Shown: positions 24,146 to 33,925, numbered from the stretch's first letter. The stretch is DNA of 64,000 bases from Natrinema saccharevitans (GCF_001953745.1 NZ_LWLN01000001.1:3100001-3164000), one strand, 5' to 3'. Translations and numbers: made by a program. Notes: a model not told the origin generated them from the sequence alone.

Positions 24146-24433
24146 TCAGAAGGAAACGGCGTCGGGCGCGTACGGGCTGCCGACCGGCGTCGGATCGCGG
24201 TCGCTGTACCCGACGCGGCCGACGGCCTTGTCGCTGACGGCGGAGTAGACGGCAAAGCGCGCGTCCTCAGAGTTTTCGAAGGTTTCGGACTCGAGGCGGG
24301 CGAGTACATCGCCGACCGTCTCGGTCCCGTTGGGGAGTTCGAGGGTGCGGTCCCCGTACTCCTCGATCAGTTCCTCGGTCGTGGCGGGGTACTCGTGGTC
24401 GTCGATGACGTCGCCGGTGCCATTGCGCAGCAT
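24146..24433 (-). CDS. DUF5789-like haloarchaeal protein
   Basis: 95 aa from the ATG MLRNGTGDVIDDHEYPATTE. An upstream ATG at 24469 is rejected because a TATA element (ATTATAAA) lies ~28 bp before 24433. The region ETVGDVLARLESETF...SAVSDKAVGRVGYSDRDP and the C-terminal PTPVGSPYAPDAVSF fit a short conserved haloarchaeal family (DUF5789 by recall). Function unknown. An ACAATG/CATTGT inverted repeat brackets the TATA box. Confidence 0.72.
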   Translation of the reverse strand: MLRNGTGDVIDDHEYPATTEELIEEYGDRTLELPNGTETVGDVLARLESETFENSEDARFAVYSAVSDKAVGRVGYSDRDPTPVGSPYAPDAVSF

Positions 24434-24452
24434 TACACCCAGTTCTCCGTGA

Positions 24453-24472
24453 ACAATGATTATAAACATTGT
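24453..24472 (-). promoter_or_regulatory. TATA box flanked by ACAATG/CATTGT operator-like repeat
   Basis: Perfect 6-bp arms ACAATG (24453-24458) and CATTGT (24467-24472) enclose the 8-bp AT core ATTATAAA, which is the TATA element of the gene starting at 24433. A dimeric repressor binding here would block TBP. The regulator is unknown. Confidence 0.5.
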
Positions 24473-24592
24473 CCATCTATGTTTTCTAGTCGCACTGTAG
24501 TCCTAGAACACCTAGTAGACCCCTAGAGATTTTCGAAAACCGAACGCGGGCGCGGAGAAACGCCTTTAGGAACGGCCCGGTTCGGATACCGT

Positions 24593-25372
24593 ATGCCCTA
24601 CGCGGACTTACACGTTCACACGACGCGGTCGGACGGGAGCCTCGGCCTCGAGGCGGTGCCCGAGGCCGCGCGCCGCGGCGGCGTCGAGGTGGTCGCGGTG
24701 ACCGACCACGACCGGGTCCAGCCGTTCGACGGCCCGGTCGTCGAACGCGACGGCGTGACGCTCGTTCACGGGATCGAGCTTCGCGTCGAGACCCCGGGCG
24801 GCCAGCGGCTCGACCTGCTGGGGTACGGCCTCGAGCCGAGCGGCGACCTCGAGGCCATTCTCGAGACGATTCAGGAGAACCGCATCGAGCGCGGCCGGGC
24901 GATCGTCGACTGCGTGGAGTCCCGGCTGGGGCTCGAGCTGGACGTGACGGTCGACGGCGGGTTCGGGCGGCCCCACATCGCGCGGGCGATCGAGGCCCAT
25001 CCCGAGGCCGCGTACGACTATCAGGACGCGTTCGATCACCTCATCGGCTCGGATTGTCCGTGTTACGTGCCCCGAGACGTGCCCTCGTTCGAGCGCGGGC
25101 GGGCGGCGCTGGCCGAGTCGTGTCGTCTCGTCTCGCTCGCCCATCCGTTGCGGTATCGCGACCCCGAAAGCGCGCTCGCGCTGGCGGCCGATCTCGACGC
25201 CGTCGAGTTGCGGTATCCGTACGGCCGCGACGTCGATCGCGACCCCGTCGAACGGGCGATCGACCGCCACGACCTGTTGGCCACCGGCGGCAGCGACGCC
25301 CACGACGGGCGACTCGGCGTCGCGGGCCTCTCGCGACGGGCGTTCGAGCGACTCGAGCTACCAGCCGACTGA
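24593..25372 (+). CDS. PHP-domain metal-dependent phosphoesterase
   Basis: 259 aa. The PHP signature is clear: ADLHVHTTRSDGSL at the N-terminus, VTDHDRVQPFDG, HGIELRVETPGG and a C-terminal TGGSDAHDGRLG. These histidines and aspartates build a trinuclear metal site. The family hydrolyses phosphoesters (DNA-polymerase-associated or 3'-5' nucleotide and histidinol-phosphate-like substrates), and the substrate here is unknown. Another PHP protein is encoded at 40098. The upstream ~120 bp is AT-rich with CTAG-containing repeats (CTAGAACACCTAGTAG). Confidence 0.88.
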   Translation: MPYADLHVHTTRSDGSLGLEAVPEAARRGGVEVVAVTDHDRVQPFDGPVVERDGVTLVHGIELRVETPGGQRLDLLGYGLEPSGDLEAILETIQENRIERGRAIVDCVESRLGLELDVTVDGGFGRPHIARAIEAHPEAAYDYQDAFDHLIGSDCPCYVPRDVPSFERGRAALAESCRLVSLAHPLRYRDPESALALAADLDAVELRYPYGRDVDRDPVERAIDRHDLLATGGSDAHDGRLGVAGLSRRAFERLELPAD

Positions 25373-25428
25373 CCCAAATGCTGGCCGCTAGCGGAGGGTT
25401 CAATGCGTCGTGGTCCCAACGGACTGGT

Positions 25429-25593
25429 ATGAACTGCCACTACTGCGACCGGGAGGCCGCCTTCGCAGCCGAGTCCGACGGACTCAAAGTCGGCCTCTGC
25501 GAGGAGCACTTCCGCGAGCGCCTCCAGGAACTCGCCGAAGCCGACGGGCTCGAGAGCCTCAAGGAGAAGGTCGACGTCGATCGCGCCGAGTAA
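25429..25593 (+). CDS. DUF6757-like small zinc-knuckle protein
   Basis: 54 aa. Begins MNCHYCDREAAFA with C3 and C6, then LCEEHFRERLQELAEADGLE with a further Cys and His (C-x2-H). This gives a CxxC...CxxH zinc site. It resembles the haloarchaeal DUF6757 family. It is convergent with the ferredoxin gene, and the two stops are adjacent with no spacer. Confidence 0.78.
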   Translation: MNCHYCDREAAFAAESDGLKVGLCEEHFRERLQELAEADGLESLKEKVDVDRAE

Positions 25594-26004
<411 letters not shown>

Positions 26005-26683
26005 TCAGCCGTCCGTCGACCGGTCCCCGTCGCGCTCCGCGAGCCGGTCGTCGAGCAGTTCGCGGATCCAGACGGCGAACCCGTGATCGCGGCCGCAGGT
26101 CCAGACGGCCATCTCGTTGACGACGGCGGGGCGGTCGCTCTCCTTGGTACCGGCGGCGACGATCGCCTCCTGATCGACCAACAGCAGCTGTGCCGGCCAC
26201 CCCCGATGACCGTTGGTGATCGTTCGGAGGTCCCTTGGCGACGACGATTTCCGCGTCGGGTGCCGCCTCCACGAACCGCTCCCGCTCGACCGCGGCCGGG
26301 ACCTCGACGGCGACCCTGACGCCGCTGTCGGCCACCGACTGGAGTACGTCGAAGACCCCCCATTCGAGGACCTCGGGGGCCGGGATGAGATAGTGAACGG
26401 TGTCCTCAGCTTCCTCGAGCTGGCCGAGCGCGTTCTCGGCGGCATTGATCCGCGGGTCGAAGTCCTCGGGGAGCCGCCGACAGGCCGGGGCTCGGTCTGC
26501 TGGACGCTGACCAGTCCCTTGCGCTCGAGTCGCTCGATCGTGTCGTACACCCGCGACTGGGGAACGTCCGCCACACGACTGACTACCTTGGCGACCCCCT
26601 TCGAGACGCGGACGAGCGCGACGAAACACCGGGCCCGTCCCCGCGGGGACAGCCGGCCGCACTGCCACGATAGAACGGGACAC
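26005..26683 (-). pseudogene. TrmB-family regulator, broken by compensating frameshifts
   Basis: The helix-turn-helix (FVALVRVSKG ... VADVPQSRVYDTIERLERKG) is in one frame. The middle (CRRLPEDFDPRINAAENALG through PDAEIVVAKG) is in another, and the end (DLRTITNGHRGWPAQLLLVD to the stop at 26005) returns to the first. One base is missing near 26484 (TEPR / RLPEDF) and one extra G sits near 26233 (VAKG / DLRT). The expected TrmB N-terminus before FVAL is also unreadable. The gene is divergent from the aldehyde dehydrogenase. Sequencing error in G/C runs is an alternative explanation. Confidence 0.6.
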
Positions 26684-26770
26684 GGGTACCGCTTCGACGC
26701 CCGAGAGGATCGGGAGTCCCCGCCGTGAGGCAAAGGCGTATGACTACGGGTATAGACGGTACGAGTATTC

Positions 26771-28390
26771 ATGGCACTCGAGACCAAATCCCACGAGAAC
26801 ATCCTCGCGGCGACGAGCGTCTCCGCGAGCCGACTCGCGGCGCTGGCCGATCGGGTCGACGCCGACGGCAGCGAGACGATCGCGGTGCGAGCGCCGGCGA
26901 CGGACACCGCGATCGGTGAGGTTCCGGACTGTGCCGACGCCGACGTCGAGCGGGCCGTCGAGCGGGCGCGCTCGGCCCAGTCGTCGTGGGCCGAGACGTC
27001 GATCGACGAGCGCCGCGAGATCATCGAGCGGTTCGGCGACCTCGTGCGGACCCACCGGGCGGAACTGCTCGATATCCTGCAACTCGAGACCGGCAAATCC
27101 CGCCGCCACGCCGTCGAGGAAGTCGTCGACGTGGCGCTGACGTGTTCGTACTACGCCGACCGCGGGGACGCGGCGGTCCGCGAAGAGCGGCGACGCGGTG
27201 CGATCCCGCCGGCGACGACCGCCCGGGTGACCTACGAGCCCGTCGGCGTCGTCGGCGCGATCTCGCCGTGGAACTACCCGCTTACCCTCTCGCTGACCGA
27301 CGTCATCCCCGCGTTCATCGCGGGCAATAGCGTCGTCCTCAAACCCGACGAGAAGACGCCCTACACCGCATTGGCGCTGGCGGACCTGCTCGAGCGAGCC
27401 GGGCTTCCGGCGGGCTGTTTCGAGATCGTCACCGGCCGCGGCGCGACCGTCGGCCCGGCGCTGATCGACCGCGTCGACTACGTCTCCTTCACCGGCAGCA
27501 CCGAAACGGGCCGGCTCGTCGCCGAACGGGCGGGCCGCAATCTGATCGGCTGCTCGCTCGAACTCGGCGGGAAGAATCCCCTGATAGTCCTCGACGACGC
27601 CGATATCGAGACGGCCGCCCGCGGCGCGGTCCAGGCCTGTTTCACGAACGCCGGCCAGCTGTGTCTCGCCGCCGAGCGCATCTACGTCGCCGACTCGGTC
27701 TACGACGAGTTCGTCGAGGCCTTCGTCGCGGCGACGCGGGAACTGACCCTCGGAACCGGGTTCGACTTCGCGGACGACGTGGGCTCGCTGATCGACGGCG
27801 ACCAGTTAGCGCGCGTCGAACGTCACGTCGAGGACGCACGCAAGCGAGGGGCGACGGTACGTACCGGCGGCGAGCGCCGGCCCGACGCGGGGCCGTTCTG
27901 CTACGAGCCGACGATCCTGACCGACCTCGAGCCCGAGGCGACGGCCGCCTGCGAGGAGACGTTCGGCCCGGTCGTGTCGGTCGAATCGGTCCCGGACGTC
28001 GCGACCGCCATTCGGCGGGCCAACGACTCCGAGTACGGCCTGAACGCGAGCGTCTGGACCGGCGACCGCGAGCGCGGCGTCGCCGTCGCCCGCGAGATCG
28101 ACTGTGGCACCGTCTGCGTCAACGACGCTTACGTCTCCGGCTGGGCGGCCGTCGACGCGCCGATGGGCGGCTTCGGCGACTCCGGACTCGGCCGTCGCCA
28201 CGGCCCCGAGGGGATCGAGCGCTACCTCGAGTCCCGGACGATCGCCACCTCCCGAGCCGGGCCGCTCGACGTCCCGCCGGGGGTGCCGACCGCGTGGTAC
28301 GCTCGCGGGATGTTCGCGCTGGCGCGCCTGCAACGGCGGCTCCCGACGGTCGCGGGCATCAAGCGACGACTCCGGGACGCGGGCTTCTGA
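26771..28390 (+). CDS. Aldehyde dehydrogenase (succinic semialdehyde dehydrogenase-like)
   Basis: 539 aa, ~60 longer than the usual family length because of extra residues at the N-terminus (~35) and a basic C-terminal tail. Seen: SPWNYPL, FTGSTETGRLV, LELGGKNPLIVLDDAD with the general-base Glu, and the catalytic cysteine in NAGQLCLAAERIYV (C298). The family oxidises aldehydes with NAD(P), and succinic semialdehyde is the usual annotation. A GGTATAGACGG element lies ~20-28 bp before the ATG. The divergent TrmB-type regulator is broken, so local control may be lost. Confidence 0.88.
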   Translation: MALETKSHENILAATSVSASRLAALADRVDADGSETIAVRAPATDTAIGEVPDCADADVERAVERARSAQSSWAETSIDERREIIERFGDLVRTHRAELLDILQLETGKSRRHAVEEVVDVALTCSYYADRGDAAVREERRRGAIPPATTARVTYEPVGVVGAISPWNYPLTLSLTDVIPAFIAGNSVVLKPDEKTPYTALALADLLERAGLPAGCFEIVTGRGATVGPALIDRVDYVSFTGSTETGRLVAERAGRNLIGCSLELGGKNPLIVLDDADIETAARGAVQACFTNAGQLCLAAERIYVADSVYDEFVEAFVAATRELTLGTGFDFADDVGSLIDGDQLARVERHVEDARKRGATVRTGGERRPDAGPFCYEPTILTDLEPEATAACEETFGPVVSVESVPDVATAIRRANDSEYGLNASVWTGDRERGVAVAREIDCGTVCVNDAYVSGWAAVDAPMGGFGDSGLGRRHGPEGIERYLESRTIATSRAGPLDVPPGVPTAWYARGMFALARLQRRLPTVAGIKRRLRDAGF

Positions 28391-28442
28391 CGACCGAGTC
28401 CGGGAACGAGTCGCTTTTGCGGCTTCCCTCGAATACTCGGGT

Positions 28443-29453
28443 ATGGACCTCACCCATCGCCCCCGGCGACTCCGACAGGACCGGGTTCGCGGGCTCGTCA
28501 GCGAGACGAGCCTCGAGCCCTCGGACCTGATCGCCCCGGTGTTCGTCGACGCGACGACCGACGAGCGCCGGCCGATCGAGTCGATGCCCGGCCACGAGCG
28601 GGTCCCGATCGCGGAGTCGGTCGCCCGCGTCGAGGAAGTCCTCGAGACGGGCGTCGAGGCCGTCATGCTGTTCGGGATCCCGGAATCGAAAGACCCCGAG
28701 GGGACCCGCGCCTGGGCCGAGGACGGCGTCGTCCAGGAGGCATTGGGCCGGATCACGAGCGAGACCGACGCCTACGTCATCACGGACGCCTGTCTCTGCG
28801 AGTACACCGACCACGGCCACTGCGGGCCGCTCGAGGAAGAATTGCGCAGCGAGGACGCCGTCGAGGCGGGGCCGGCCTGCGAGCCGACGATGACCGTCGA
28901 CAACGACGCGACGCTCGCAGCCCTGGAGAAGATCGCCGTCTCTCACGCCCGTGCGGGCGCGGACATGGTCGCCCCCAGCGGAATGATGGACGGGATGGTC
29001 GGGGCAATCCGGTCGGCGCTCGACCGCGAGGGGTTCGCAAACGTCCCGATCATGAGCTACGCGGCCAAGTACGAGAGCGCCTTCTACGGGCCGTTCCGGG
29101 ACGCCGCCGACGGCGCGCCCGCCTTCGGGAACCGCCGGCACTACCAGATGGATCCGGCCAACGCCCGCGAAGCGATGCGGGAGGTCCGACTGGACGCCGA
29201 GCAGGGCGCGGACGTGATGATGGTCAAACCCGCGCTGCCCTACCTCGATATCGTCAGTGCCGTCCGCCGGGAGTTCGACCACCCCGTCGCCGCCTACAAC
29301 GTCTCCGGCGAGTACGCCATGCTGCACGCCGCCGCCGAGAAGGGCTGGCTCGACCTCGAGGCGGTCGCGACGGAGTCGCTGCTGTCGATCAAGCGGGCCG
29401 GCGCGGACCTGATTCTGACCTACTTCGCCGAGGACGTCGCGAAGCGGCTGTAG
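28443..29453 (+). CDS. hemB: Delta-aminolevulinic acid dehydratase (porphobilinogen synthase)
   Basis: 336 aa. Condenses two 5-aminolevulinate molecules into porphobilinogen. Seen: the zinc-type cysteines C117, C119 and C127 (DACLCEYTDHGHCG), the active-site lysines in SYAAKYESAFYGPFRD and MMVKPALPYLD, and the N-terminal RPRRLRQ arm. It is 52 nt downstream of the aldehyde dehydrogenase. The partner genes hemL and hemC are 3-6 kb further on, interrupted by the amt locus. Confidence 0.96.
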   Translation: MDLTHRPRRLRQDRVRGLVSETSLEPSDLIAPVFVDATTDERRPIESMPGHERVPIAESVARVEEVLETGVEAVMLFGIPESKDPEGTRAWAEDGVVQEALGRITSETDAYVITDACLCEYTDHGHCGPLEEELRSEDAVEAGPACEPTMTVDNDATLAALEKIAVSHARAGADMVAPSGMMDGMVGAIRSALDREGFANVPIMSYAAKYESAFYGPFRDAADGAPAFGNRRHYQMDPANAREAMREVRLDAEQGADVMMVKPALPYLDIVSAVRREFDHPVAAYNVSGEYAMLHAAAEKGWLDLEAVATESLLSIKRAGADLILTYFAEDVAKRL

Positions 29454-29865
29454 CTCAGCCGCGCCGCTGGGCACGTGTTCAGTACGGTGTCGGGCGAACG
29501 AATCGACCACGTTCTCTCCTGCAGGACGCTCGATTAGACGAACGTCAATATCGAATCCGATCCGCGGGCCGGGGTGGCAATATCTGCCGCGCGCGAGCGT
29601 AGTCGCACTGATACGCCCCGTTCGGTCGTCGATAACCGGTAATTCTCGCGATGTCGAGCGGATTTACCGTGTGTCCGAGGTTTACAAACGAACAAAATAT
29701 AACCGTCAGTCGAAAAGGACGTGATTTCTGACGCCCTTATACACATTAAATCTGCTTTAGCTTTGAGCGGATGGGCCTATTACACCCACAATTTTAGCTA
29801 TTTGTCAACGCTAACCCTTAAATAATGTAGGAGCAACGAATTCAAACGTGATTAAGAGGTCAAAC
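29454..29865. other. AT-rich regulatory region upstream of amt leader ORF
   Basis: 412 bp between hemB and the 26-codon leader ORF. Its 3' half is much more AT-rich than the genome. Two promoter-like AT blocks are seen, AAAATATAACC (~29694) and CCTTAAATAATG (29816-29827). TGGG...CCCA half-sites flank CCTATTACA near 29770. No credible gene is present in the region. A nitrogen-responsive promoter is inferred from the downstream gene. Confidence 0.5.
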
Positions 29866-29946
29866 ATGGACGTGATTGCATTGGAAGCAGACGATCGTTT
29901 GGTCGACGAACGCAACGATACGTGGAAAACGGAGGTGGGCGTCTGA
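29866..29946 (+). CDS. 26-aa leader peptide coupled to amt
   Basis: [20 protein letters not shown] then KTEVGV and TGA. Its stop overlaps the transporter's start codon (TGATG), and a GGAGGTG Shine-Dalgarno (29931-29937) lies inside the leader ORF, 8 nt before the amt ATG. A TATA element at 29817-29825 is ~45 nt upstream. The overlap implies translational coupling; a regulatory leader is possible. Confidence 0.5.
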   Translation: MDVIALEADDRLVDERNDTWKTEVGV

Positions 29947-31643
29947 TGGAACCGACGCTCCTGCAGAGCGAGACCGAGATCGAGATGTTGATCGACTCGA
30001 TCAACTACGTGTGGATCCTGGTCGCCACGTTCCTGATCTTCTTCATGCACGCCGGTTTCGCCATGCTCGAGGCGGGGCAGGTGCGCTCGAAGAACGTCGC
30101 GAACCAGCTGACGAAGAACCTGCTGACCTGGTCGGTCGGCGTGACGGTGTTTTTCCTCATCGGCGTGGGCGTCGAGGGCGTCGTCGCCGGTGACGGCTTC
30201 GCGCCCGCCTTCCAAGGCGATGCTGCGGGCTGGCTCGACTGGCTGTACGGTGCGGTCTTCGCGATGACCGCGGCGACGATCGTTTCGGGAGCCGTCGCCG
30301 GTCGTGCGAAACTCCGCGCGTACGTCAGCTACACGTTCCTACTGGCGGCGGTCATCTACCCGGTCGTCACCGGTCTCACGTGGGCCGGCGAACACCTCGC
30401 GTACAGCGGCGTCCTGTTCCACGACTTCGCGGGCGGGACGATCGTCCACGGGATGGGCGGTGTCGCTGGCCTCACCGCTGCGTGGGTGCTGGGGCCGCGC
30501 ATGGATCGATACAACAGCGACGGGAGCGCAAACGTCATTCCCGGGCACTCGCTGACCTTCGCCGTACTCGGGACGCTGGTCCTCGCCTTCGGCTGGTACG
30601 GATTCAACGTCGGTACGTCGGCGATCATCGGCGAGGGCGCGTTCCTCGGTGATCAACTCGGTCGCGTCGCGCTGACGACGACGATCGCGATGGCCTGCGG
30701 TGCGATGGGGGCCGGCCTCGTCGCGTGGCTCAAGACCGGCAAAGTCGACACGCTGTACGTCGCCAACGGTCTCCTGGCCGGCCTGGCCGCGATCACCGCG
30801 ATTCCCGACACCACCGCGTGGTGGGGCGCGTTCGTCGTCGGCGGCCTCGCCGGCGCACAGCTCCCGGTCGTCTTCGAGTTCGTCGAGCAGTACCTGAAGA
30901 TCGACGACGTCTGTGCGGTGTTCCCCGTCCACGGCTCCGCCGGGATCCTCGGGACGGTGCTGTTCCCCTTCGTCGCCGCCCCGGGCGTCGTCGATAGCAT
31001 CGCGAACGCCTTCGTCGCACAGGTCCTCGGGGTCGCCGTCATCAGCGCCTGGACGGTCGCCGCGACCGCAGTCATCTGGTACGCGTTCAAGGCCGCCGGT
31101 CAGGCTCGCGTCTCGCCGGAACACGAACGCGACGGGCTCGACGTCTCCGAACACGGCGTCGACACCTACCCCGAATTCGGCCAGCCCGACGTCGCCACCG
31201 ACGGCGGTGAGCCGAGCGGAGCGGGGCGATCCTCGTCGGAACTCCGTACCGACGGCGGCGACGAGATCATCCGCGCCGACGGGGGCGAACCCAACGACGG
31301 CGAGATCAAGATGGTCACCGCGATCGTCCGTCCCGACCGTCTCGGAGCGATCAAGCAGTCGCTGGCCGAAGCCGGCGCACCGTCGCTGACGGTCACCAAC
31401 GTCTCCGGACGGGGCTCCCAGCCCGCCAAGAAAGGGCAGTGGCGCGGCGAGGAGTACACGGTCGACCTCCACCAGAAGGTCAAGATCGAGTGCGTCGTCG
31501 CCGACATCCCCGCCGGGGAGGTCGTCGACGCCATCCGCGAGGGCGCGGAAACCGGCGAACCCGGCGACGGCAAGATCTTCGTCATGCCCGTCGAGGGCGC
31601 GACCCAGATCCGGACCGGTAAGACCGGGCGAGACGCCGTCTGA
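29946..31643 (+). CDS. amt: Ammonium transporter fused to a PII regulator domain
   Basis: 565 aa. Residues 1-390 are an Amt channel with ~11 helices. Asp160 (FHDFAGG), the pore histidines His168 (TIVHGMGG) and His329 (FPVHGSAG), and [12 protein letters not shown] are in place. An acidic linker (~390-453) joins a complete PII domain (453-565) starting [20 protein letters not shown], with T-loop [12 protein letters not shown] holding Tyr504 and a C-terminal [17 protein letters not shown]. Normally Amt and GlnK are separate genes. Here the channel carries its own gate, so ADP/ATP/2-oxoglutarate would act in cis. The start is set by SD and the TGATG overlap. Confidence 0.94.
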   Translation: MEPTLLQSETEIEMLIDSINYVWILVATFLIFFMHAGFAMLEAGQVRSKNVANQLTKNLLTWSVGVTVFFLIGVGVEGVVAGDGFAPAFQGDAAGWLDWLYGAVFAMTAATIVSGAVAGRAKLRAYVSYTFLLAAVIYPVVTGLTWAGEHLAYSGVLFHDFAGGTIVHGMGGVAGLTAAWVLGPRMDRYNSDGSANVIPGHSLTFAVLGTLVLAFGWYGFNVGTSAIIGEGAFLGDQLGRVALTTTIAMACGAMGAGLVAWLKTGKVDTLYVANGLLAGLAAITAIPDTTAWWGAFVVGGLAGAQLPVVFEFVEQYLKIDDVCAVFPVHGSAGILGTVLFPFVAAPGVVDSIANAFVAQVLGVAVISAWTVAATAVIWYAFKAAGQARVSPEHERDGLDVSEHGVDTYPEFGQPDVATDGGEPSGAGRSSSELRTDGGDEIIRADGGEPNDGEIKMVTAIVRPDRLGAIKQSLAEAGAPSLTVTNVSGRGSQPAKKGQWRGEEYTVDLHQKVKIECVVADIPAGEVVDAIREGAETGEPGDGKIFVMPVEGATQIRTGKTGRDAV

Positions 31644-31767
31644 TCGCGGTCACACCTCCCTTTTACTGACTCTGCGTTTTCTCCTCGCGTGTCACTCGAA
31701 CGCTCGCGTGACGCCTCGAGCGAACCGACCAGTACACTCATTTAGCTGCCGACGAGACGCATCGTGA

Positions 31768-32355
31768 ATGAGTCAGCAACGCGACGGGTCGGACGTAGCG
31801 TACGACGAAACCGAAGCGGTCGGTCGCGATCCGGACCGCTCGGATCGGGTCGAATCGACCAGCGCGCTCTCGCCCCTCGAGGGCGAGGAGGTCCTCGTCG
31901 ACGCGCAGCCGACGTGGTGGAACTGGATCGCCCACGCCGTCGTCGGCGGACTGGCCGGCCTGGTCGGGGTAGTCGGCCTCGCAGTTGGGAGTACGGCAGC
32001 GGCGTTGCTCGGGGTCGTCACGGCGCTCGTGATCGGGGGCTACATCTGGTACCGACGGAATCGAGTCCGCTATCTCGTCACTGATCGTCGGATCGTCGTA
32101 ATCGCGGGCTTTACCGCCAGGAAAATCACCGAGACGTGGATGGAAGACATCCGCGGGCTACAGACGAGTGCGACCGCCTTCAGTCGCGACCGGGGATTCG
32201 GCACGATCGCCGTCTCGCACGCGGTGATCCCGCAGGGGTTCACGCAGGGATTCAGCCGAACGACCGCGCTGACGCTCTCGGGCGTGCCGAACTACGACGA
32301 CGTGGCGAACACGATCCGACAGCGCCAGTCCGAGCGGAAGGCCGGCGACTACTGA
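31768..32355 (+). CDS. Bacterial-type PH domain membrane protein
   Basis: 195 aa. After an acidic N-terminus and EEVLVDAQPTWWNWI there are two adjacent membrane segments (~60-105). Then RVRYLVTDRRIVVIAGFTARKITETWMEDI and GFGTIAVSHAVIP, the hallmark of the bPH2/YdbT-like domain, follow. The partner is unknown. The stop TGA supplies the first base of the family A repeat copy at 32355. The gene stands between amt and hemL on the same strand. Confidence 0.82.
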   Translation: MSQQRDGSDVAYDETEAVGRDPDRSDRVESTSALSPLEGEEVLVDAQPTWWNWIAHAVVGGLAGLVGVVGLAVGSTAAALLGVVTALVIGGYIWYRRNRVRYLVTDRRIVVIAGFTARKITETWMEDIRGLQTSATAFSRDRGFGTIAVSHAVIPQGFTQGFSRTTALTLSGVPNYDDVANTIRQRQSERKAGDY

Positions 32356-32435
32356 GACGGGGTGCTGTCCCGATACACTGGTGGAACCGCGACCGTCCGG
32401 CGGCCCCACCGGTACTGACTGCCAGGAGACCGTCC
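32355..32435. repeat. 81-nt nested-palindrome element, family A copy 3
   Basis: Starts on the last base of the PH-domain gene's TGA. Outer arms AGACGGGGTGCTGTCC and GCCAGGAGACCGTC pair; inner arms ACTGGTGGAACCGC and GCGGCCCCACCGGT pair with the middle bases changed together relative to copies 1-2. The 32436-32578 remainder of the gap has a further ACGG/CCGT palindrome at ~32490 and no gene. Confidence 0.72.
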
Positions 32436-32578
32436 GAGGCGGGCCGTCGTCCCGGCGGCGGACGACGGGTCGCGATCGCACCGAAATCGACGGACAGTAG
32501 CCGTCCGAATCGGGGGTTCGGGACCGCCCTCGAGGCAACCTCGGTACTACTTTCCCGTCGGGTTGCCAAGGCAGGAAT

Positions 32579-33925
32579 ATGAGCGACGACAACTCGCGTG
32601 ACCTGTACGACCGGGCGCTGTCGGTGCTGCCCGGCGGCGTCAACTCCGCAGTTCGCGCGGCGATCGAACCGTACCCGTTTTTCGTCCGGAAAGGCGAGGG
32701 CGGCCACGTCATCGACGCCGACGGCAACCGCTACATCGACTGGGTGATGGGACTGGGCCCGCTGCTTTTGGGCCACGACCTTCCCGACCCCGTCCAGGCG
32801 AGCGTCCAGCAGAAGGCCAGCGAGGGGCCGATGTACGGCACCCCGACCGAGATCGAGGTCGACCTCGCGGAGTTCGTCGTCCGCCACGTGCCAAGCGTCG
32901 AGAAGATCCGGTTCGTCAATTCGGGAACCGAGGCGACTACGTCCGCGGTGCGGCTCGCGCGGGGCTACACCGGCCGGAACAAGATCGTCGTCATGCAGGG
33001 CGGCTACCACGGCGCACAGGAGTCGACGCTGGTCGAGGGCGACGCCGAGAACCCCCGGCCCTCCTCGGCCGGGATCCCGCAGTCCTTTGCCGAACACACC
33101 CTCCCGGTGCCGTTCAACGACGAGGACGCGGTGCGAGAAGTCTTCGAGGAACACGGTGACGACATCGCGGCGGTCCTCACCGAACCCATCCTCGGAAACT
33201 ACGGCATCGTCTACCCCGAAGACGGGTACCACGAGTTCCTCCGAGAGATCACCGACGACCACGGCTCCTTGCTGATCTTCGACGAAGTGATCACCGGCTT
33301 CCGCGTCGGCGGTCTGGGCTGTGCCCAAAGCGAGTTCGGCGTCACGCCCGACCTGACCACGTTCGGCAAGATCATCGGCGGCGGCTTCCCCGTCGGTGCC
33401 ATCGGCGGCCGCGCCGAAATCGTCGAGAACTTCACGCCCTCCGGCGACGTCTTCCAGGCCGGGACCTTCTCGGGCCACCCCGTCACGATGGCCGCCGGCC
33501 TCGAGACCCTGCAATTTGCCGCGGCAAACGACGTCTACGACCACGTCAACGGCCTCGGCGACGAACTTCGCAGCGGCCTGACGGACATCCTCGCCGACCA
33601 GGCACCGAGCTACACCGTCACCGGCACCGACAGCATGTTCAAGGTGATATTCACCCGCGAAGGACCCGGTCCGAACTCGCTCGAGGAGCAGTGTTCGGCC
33701 GGCTGCCGACAGGATCCGACCTGTCCGCGCTACGACTACTGTCCGAAACACGCCGCCGACGTCAAAAACGCCGAGACCGAGCGCTGGCGGCGCGTCTTCT
33801 GGGGCCAAATGAAAGACGAGGGCGTGTTCCTCTCGCAGAACCAGTTCGAGTGTCAGTTCGTCAGCTACGGCCACACCGAAGACGACGTCGAGCGGACCCT
33901 CGAGGCGTACAAGGAAGCGCTGTAG
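32579..33925 (+). CDS. hemL: Glutamate-1-semialdehyde 2,1-aminomutase
   Basis: 448 aa. PLP enzyme that converts glutamate-1-semialdehyde to 5-aminolevulinate, the entry to tetrapyrroles in archaea. Seen: [39 protein letters not shown] and the PLP lysine in [16 protein letters not shown] Cys-rich insertion at ~371-387 ([17 protein letters not shown]) near the C-terminus is unusual for the bacterial family but I believe common in haloarchaea; it could bind a metal. hemB, hemC, SUMT and hemD lie nearby. Confidence 0.95.
   Translation: MSDDNSRDLYDRALSVLPGGVNSAVRAAIEPYPFFVRKGEGGHVIDADGNRYIDWVMGLGPLLLGHDLPDPVQASVQQKASEGPMYGTPTEIEVDLAEFVVRHVPSVEKIRFVNSGTEATTSAVRLARGYTGRNKIVVMQGGYHGAQESTLVEGDAENPRPSSAGIPQSFAEHTLPVPFNDEDAVREVFEEHGDDIAAVLTEPILGNYGIVYPEDGYHEFLREITDDHGSLLIFDEVITGFRVGGLGCAQSEFGVTPDLTTFGKIIGGGFPVGAIGGRAEIVENFTPSGDVFQAGTFSGHPVTMAAGLETLQFAAANDVYDHVNGLGDELRSGLTDILADQAPSYTVTGTDSMFKVIFTREGPGPNSLEEQCSAGCRQDPTCPRYDYCPKHAADVKNAETERWRRVFWGQMKDEGVFLSQNQFECQFVSYGHTEDDVERTLEAYKEAL

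Noticed and set aside
26771-26800. Possible CRISPR or phage remnants near the broken regulator
   Set aside because: No regularly spaced direct repeats, integrase or transposase fragments were found there or elsewhere in the window.
29534-29746. 70-aa minus-strand open frame upstream of amt
   Set aside because: Lies across promoter-like AT blocks, basic composition, no promoter of its own at a sensible distance.
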